Shown here: one piece after another, positions 61,018 to 64,000 of the stretch
Position numbering within the stretch: position 1 is the stretch's first letter
Layout of the letters: the number at the start of each line of letters is the position of its first letter
Source: an uncultured Bacteroidales bacterium
Lineage (GTDB): Bacteria; Bacteroidota; Bacteroidia; Bacteroidales; Paludibacteraceae
DNA length: 64,000 nt
NCBI GenBank assembly: GCA_900319645.1
Contig: ONPG01000002.1
Span: forward strand, 1-64,000
Direction: 5' to 3'
Notes under the pieces: model-generated
Told to the model about the DNA's origin: nothing
Database searches by the model: none
What the model saw: only the letters and a program-made list of their open reading frames with translations
Position numbers and translations under genes: made by a program

Positions 61018-61212
61018 ATGATTATCGTTCCTGTTAAAGAAGGCGAGAACATCGAGCGCGCTATTAAGAAATTCAAACGTAAATTCGATAAGACTGGTGT
61101 TGTCAAGGAGCTGCGCCGTCGCCAACAATTCGACAAGCCGAGCGAGCTGAAACGCGTTAAAATGGCTCATGCTAAGTACGTGCAATCGCTCCATGCTCAT
61201 GACGACAAATAA
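61018..61212 (+). CDS. rpsU: 30S ribosomal protein bS21
   Basis: The 64-residue product MIIVPVKEGENIERAIKKFK... has the family's N-terminal strand and basic helices (RKFDKTGVVKELRRRQQFDKPSELKRVK), with a short C-terminus as in Bacteroidota. bS21 sits at the mRNA exit of the 30S subunit beside the 3' end of 16S rRNA; in Bacteroidia it contributes to occluding the anti-Shine-Dalgarno. The ATG at 61018 is fixed by the strong Shine-Dalgarno at 61001-61010; an in-frame start at 60739 would run through the tRNA gene and is rejected. Feedback control through that site is likely. Confidence 0.96.
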   Translation: MIIVPVKEGENIERAIKKFKRKFDKTGVVKELRRRQQFDKPSELKRVKMAHAKYVQSLHAHDDK

Positions 61213-61253
61213 TTCTGTCTGTTGACATCATAAGCAATTTAATTCACAGACAC

Positions 61254-61286
61254 AAAAAAAAGACACTCAAACGAGTGTCTTTTTTG
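61254..61286 (+). terminator. Terminator after rpsU
   Basis: AAAAAAGACACTC pairs with GAGTGTCTTTTTT around AAAC (about 61256-61286). It lies 41 bases after the rpsU stop and has an A-run and a T-run on its two sides. Confidence 0.9.
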
Positions 61287-61329
61287 CTGCTTGTCCTCCG
61301 TTCTCCCGAGCCGCTCCGTAGTACCTAAA

Positions 61330-61384
61330 AGGGGGTGATAAGGGGGTGATTAGGGCGTGATAAGGGGGTTATTAGGGGGTGATT
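61330..61384. repeat. Repeat B-like array: five tandem 11-bp units
   Basis: AGGGGGTGATA (61330), AGGGGGTGATT (61341), AGGGCGTGATA (61352), AGGGGGTTATT (61363) and AGGGGGTGATT (61374), with an exact 11-bp period. It is followed by CACATACCATCAACCCACCATCAACC. The unit is a G-rich relative of AGCGTGATTAT. It lies between rpsU and rubredoxin. Confidence 0.85.
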
Positions 61385-61419
61385 CACATACCATCAACCC
61401 ACCATCAACCTGCGACCGA

Positions 61420-61578
61420 TTACGCCTTGGTGAACTGGTCTTTGCCAACTCCGCAAAGCGGACAAGCCCAATCGGCTGGCAGATCCTCAAATGCCGTTCC
61501 GGCGGCTATGCCGTTGTCCGGATCTCCTACTGCTGGGTCATACTCATAACCGCATACATCACAAACATATTTTGCCAT
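61420..61578 (-). CDS. Rubredoxin
   Basis: The 52-residue product [20 protein letters not shown]... has both Cys-x-x-Cys knuckles (CDVC and CPLC) that bind a single iron, and the conserved [17 protein letters not shown]. It is a cytosolic one-electron carrier, often serving peroxide or superoxide reduction in anaerobes. An upstream in-frame ATG would add 26 residues unlike rubredoxin; the ATG at 61578 gives the standard length. Monocistronic, with promoter at 61654-61685 and a small leader hairpin at 61613-61630. Confidence 0.97.
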   Translation of the reverse strand: MAKYVCDVCGYEYDPAVGDPDNGIAAGTAFEDLPADWACPLCGVGKDQFTKA

Positions 61579-61612
61579 ATTGCTTCCGGCAATCCCTCCG
61601 TTTTGGAAGGCA

Positions 61613-61630
61613 CCTCTTTGCCGTGAGAGG
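61613..61630. other. Leader hairpin shared with 8956-8977
   Basis: CCTCT (61613-61617) pairs with AGAGG (61626-61630) around TTGCCGTG. The copy at 8956-8977 has the loop ATGCCGTG and a longer stem. In both places the element lies downstream of a minus-strand TATCTTTGC promoter motif. Confidence 0.6.
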
Positions 61631-61653
61631 GAATAAAAGTTAATAATCGGCTG

Positions 61654-61685
61654 CAAAGATAATCAAAAAAAACTGATTTTGCAAC
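61654..61685 (-). promoter_or_regulatory. Promoter of rubredoxin
   Basis: On the minus strand GTTGCAAAATC begins at 61685 and TATCTTTG lies at 61661-61654, 24 bases apart. The leader of about 70 nt carries the hairpin at 61613-61630. Confidence 0.75.
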
Positions 61686-61721
61686 AAAATTCAATTTTTT
61701 TTACATTTTTTTGCAAAAAAA

Positions 61722-61753
61722 TTTGCTCATGTCAAAAAAAAGCAGTAATTTTG
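61722..61753 (+). promoter_or_regulatory. Promoter of tRNA-Gln
   Basis: TTTGCTCATGTC at 61722, an A-tract and TAATTTTG at 61746-61753, followed by CACCCGCTTTT. It is nearly identical to the tRNA-Leu promoter. Confidence 0.85.
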
Positions 61754-61802
61754 CACCCGCTTTTGAAAAATAAAGCATTCGGACTTTTCCGAATTAACAT
61801 TT

Positions 61803-61873
61803 TGCCGAATTGTGTAATGGTAGCACTACAGATTCTGGTTCTGTCTGTCTGGGTTCGAGTCCTGGTTCGGCAA
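61803..61873 (+). tRNA. tRNA-Gln (anticodon CTG)
   Basis: Acceptor arms TGCCGAA and TTCGGCA pair perfectly. D-arm GTGTAATGGTAGCAC, anticodon stem ACAGA/TCTGT with loop TTCTGGT (anticodon CTG, reading CAG) and T-arm CTGGG-TTCGAGT-CCTGG. Discriminator A at 61873; CCA is not encoded. The unusual U1-A72 pair fits tRNA-Gln. It has its own promoter and terminator. Confidence 0.93.
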
Positions 61874-61874
61874 C

Positions 61875-61898
61875 AAGAGACCTTCGGGTCTCTTTTTT
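61875..61898 (+). terminator. Terminator after tRNA-Gln
   Basis: AAGAGACC-TTCG-GGTCTCTT followed by TTTT, starting one base after the tRNA 3' end region. A UUCG tetraloop caps the stem. Confidence 0.9.
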
Positions 61899-61939
61899 GT
61901 TGACTTTGTACATGACAAAAAATATTCACGCGAATACAA

Positions 61940-63976
61940 TCAAATAGCTTTGATAAAACGGAAAAGGAAAGGCGGGATGGTCACCGCCATGAGAAGAACA
62001 ACCGACATGCCGATCAGCGTCACAACGCCGAGCGAGTGCATTGCTGGATGAACGGCAAAGACAAGAATCCCGATGCCGATCAGCATGATTAACGCAGAGA
62101 GCATAATCGATTGTTTGTATTGCGGCAGAATCGTTTGACCGGTTCGGCGTTCGTAGAGCAAGCCCTCCACAATAAAAATCGTATAATCGTCGCCCTGACC
62201 GAAGATAAACGTCGCCAGGATGATATTGACGATATTGAATTGCAGGCCAAAAATCTGCATGATAGCCACGATCCAAACCCAACTGAGCATCATCGGCACA
62301 AAAGCAATCAACGCCACCTTCAAACTGCGAAAACTAAGCCATAAGAACAGAAATACAATCAGCGAACAGGCGATGCCTATATAATCGAAGTTATCGCTCA
62401 ACCCCTGCGTCAAACGGCTGAAATCAAAGCTCTTCGCGGGCTTCCAGCCTCTCATCATCTGATAAAAAGGTGCAAAAACACCACGCTTGAATCCCACTTG
62501 CGCGGCTTCGTTCTCAATCATCCCGATGACCGCCTCCGCATCGTGCGTCTGCCAATATGCCGTCCAGCGTTCCGCCCTGTTGGCATGGTCCGCAACTTGC
62601 CGCATCGGGTTCGCAACCGAATCAAAAAACGCGATATCCGCACGCTGCTGGGCGGTCATATAATTGATACTCGATGGATTCGGATTAAACAAAGGCTTTG
62701 GACTGCAGAATAGCGGCGAAAGAACAAGGAAAAGCCCAAGCAGGCCTGTGACAACCAAGGTGCCCTTCCCTAATTCGTGATTTCCCATTCGTAAATTTTC
62801 CCTCGGAAGTTTGATCTCGCGGAGCGGAGTAGGTTGCGCGGACATCAGATGCGGCAACACGAAGATGCAAAAAACGATAGTACCAACTAACATCGCAGCA
62901 GCAAAGATTCCCAAATGCTGCATCGCTGTCGCTTTGAGAGGCAGCAAGGCCAAAAACGCACCCACCGTCGTTATGTTCCCCACCACCAGCGGTGAGAGCA
63001 CTTCTTCCAGTGTCTGCCTGACCGACCTCGTATAACGCTGGTGTACCAGCAGATGCAACGGATAATTGACCGCAATGCCGATGAGCACGCTCCCTATTCC
63101 CAACACCATAGCGCTCACCGTCGGGGTGAAGATCCTTAGAACAGCCATTCCTGTTAACCAACCGAACGAAACCGACAGCACTATCAGCCACAAGTCGCGC
63201 CGTCGCGGAAAAGCGTAAGCCAGCAACGCCACAATGAGAACCAGTGAAAGCGCAATACAAATCAGCGAATCCAGTTTGATGCGCCGTGCGTTCTCCACTG
63301 CAATCACCGGTGCTCCGATAAGCCGGAGACTCAATTCAGGAAATTGTGAATGGACAATAGACAACTGACCATTGAGGGAATCCAGCAAAGCCGTATTCCG
63401 CTGCGTCTCGGTGCTTCCGTAAGGAGAAGTGATAAAAGCGTAACTTCTGTTCGGGACCTGCTGCGCGCTGAAAGCGGAGAGATCCATCAAACCCAACGGA
63501 TCCGATTGAATAGCAGTAGCCAGAAACCCTGTTCCGGGTGTTGCCAAAATACGCTTGTCGCGCTCCAACGCTGTACGAATAGCCTCCGCTGTAAACAGCG
63601 AATCCAGTTTCTCGTACTTCTCTTCCTCTATATAATAAGGTAATTGCGCGTAAAGATTTCTCAACTGCTCTGAAGGGTCTGTTGAAATATCCAACAACCC
63701 GTTACCGATAACCAGTTCCTCTATCGCTTCTTCGCGGAGGGATTCGTCTCCACCTTCTACAATGACCACGATCTGAGCCGCTGATTGCCGGGACTGAAAC
63801 TCCTTAAGCGCCTCACGGTCTTCATCCTCCAGTGGCAGAAAATCCATGATGTCCTCGTTGTAACGAAGCGTCAATGCCAACACAATCAGCGGAATAAGCA
63901 CTATTGTTAATCCCGACCACAGCCAGCGGCGGTGGGTGCTTAACCAATCGTATATGTGCAGCAACTTATCGTTCAT
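61940..63976 (-). CDS. MMPL/RND-type membrane exporter
   Basis: The 678-residue product has the duplicated RND topology: one N-terminal helix (WLWSGLTIVLIPLIVLALTL), a periplasmic domain of about 200 residues, five helices (about 240-375), one further helix, a second periplasmic part and five final helices (from about 545). The motif GQGDDYTIFIVEGLLYERR and the GIGSVLIGIAVNYPLHLLVH helix fit the MMPL family. Compact MMPL proteins like this often belong to aryl-polyene or dialkylresorcinol lipid clusters in Bacteroidota, but the adjacent genes lie outside the window. Substrate unknown. Its start overlaps the upstream ORF. Confidence 0.88.
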   Translation of the reverse strand: MNDKLLHIYDWLSTHRRWLWSGLTIVLIPLIVLALTLRYNEDIMDFLPLEDEDREALKEFQSRQSAAQIVVIVEGGDESLREEAIEELVIGNGLLDISTDPSEQLRNLYAQLPYYIEEEKYEKLDSLFTAEAIRTALERDKRILATPGTGFLATAIQSDPLGLMDLSAFSAQQVPNRSYAFITSPYGSTETQRNTALLDSLNGQLSIVHSQFPELSLRLIGAPVIAVENARRIKLDSLICIALSLVLIVALLAYAFPRRRDLWLIVLSVSFGWLTGMAVLRIFTPTVSAMVLGIGSVLIGIAVNYPLHLLVHQRYTRSVRQTLEEVLSPLVVGNITTVGAFLALLPLKATAMQHLGIFAAAMLVGTIVFCIFVLPHLMSAQPTPLREIKLPRENLRMGNHELGKGTLVVTGLLGLFLVLSPLFCSPKPLFNPNPSSINYMTAQQRADIAFFDSVANPMRQVADHANRAERWTAYWQTHDAEAVIGMIENEAAQVGFKRGVFAPFYQMMRGWKPAKSFDFSRLTQGLSDNFDYIGIACSLIVFLFLWLSFRSLKVALIAFVPMMLSWVWIVAIMQIFGLQFNIVNIILATFIFGQGDDYTIFIVEGLLYERRTGQTILPQYKQSIMLSALIMLIGIGILVFAVHPAMHSLGVVTLIGMSVVLLMAVTIPPFLFRFIKAI

Positions 63977-64000
63977 CGATGAATTTCACAGGCTTGCGGC
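63966..64000 (-). CDS. 3' end of an upstream gene (partial)
   Basis: The minus strand reads RKPVKFIDER followed by TAA at 63968-63966, in a different frame from the MMPL gene and overlapping its ATG by 11 bases. Such an overlap is typical of consecutive operon genes. The fragment is too short to identify. Confidence 0.4.
   Translation of the reverse strand, partial: RKPVKFIDER

Overview
The window comes from a Bacteroidota chromosome, order Bacteroidales by gene content. The evidence is a spc/alpha ribosomal operon ordered secY-map-infA-rpmJ-rpsM-rpsK-rpsD-rpoA-rplQ, a zinc-ligand-poor bL36, a complete Bat (aerotolerance) operon, a SusC/SusD pair, promoters of the TTTG / TAnnTTTG type, and almost no Shine-Dalgarno sites. 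I cannot place it to genus from sequence alone. There are no IS elements, phage genes or CRISPR arrays.

Layout. (1) 1-8792: 3' part of the spc/alpha ribosomal protein operon (end of rplF through rplQ), then an archaeal-type aspartyl-tRNA synthetase. (2) 8793-18736: a 670-bp intergenic region full of hairpins and simple repeats, then a secreted 3089-residue multidomain protein. (3) 18812-24542: aminopeptidase P (minus strand), then an MBL-fold hydrolase, a dolichol-phosphate-mannose-synthase-like glycosyltransferase and argS (plus strand). (4) 24597-33039, minus strand: moxR, a DUF58 protein, a membrane protein, batA, batB, batC, batD, batE. (5) 33040-43209: a repeat-rich intergenic region, then a 3174-residue surface protein made of about 30 cadherin-like beta-sandwich repeats, with a C-terminus like a type IX secretion signal. 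(6) 43407-45582, minus: secG, lptE and a sigma-54 activator. (7) 45718-50888: a polysaccharide export lipoprotein, a Wzc-type tyrosine kinase and topoisomerase III. (8) 51066-60437: a pectin utilisation locus (SusC, SusD, PL1 pectate lyase, GH28) and a small secreted beta-rich protein. (9) 60644-61212: tRNA-Leu and rpsU; then rubredoxin, tRNA-Gln and an MMPL exporter that runs to the window edge.

How the genes work together: most of the window is translation and secretion housekeeping (ribosomal proteins, SecY/SecG, Map, two synthetases, two tRNAs) interleaved with envelope functions (LptE, OPX/Wzc, Bat, MMPL) and two giant secreted proteins. The pectin locus is a self-contained import and degradation module with no regulator visible beside it.

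Most interesting observations: uS13 lacks about 16 internal residues relative to the family; rpsU has a full 10-base Shine-Dalgarno, and a second near-perfect one lies 278 bases upstream in the same leader; a 50-nt symmetric hairpin sits between rplO and secY; a family of exactly 11-bp tandem repeats recurs in intergenic regions; and about ten promoters share a rigid architecture with an extended -33 element. All functional statements are by recognition of protein families from memory; no searches were run.
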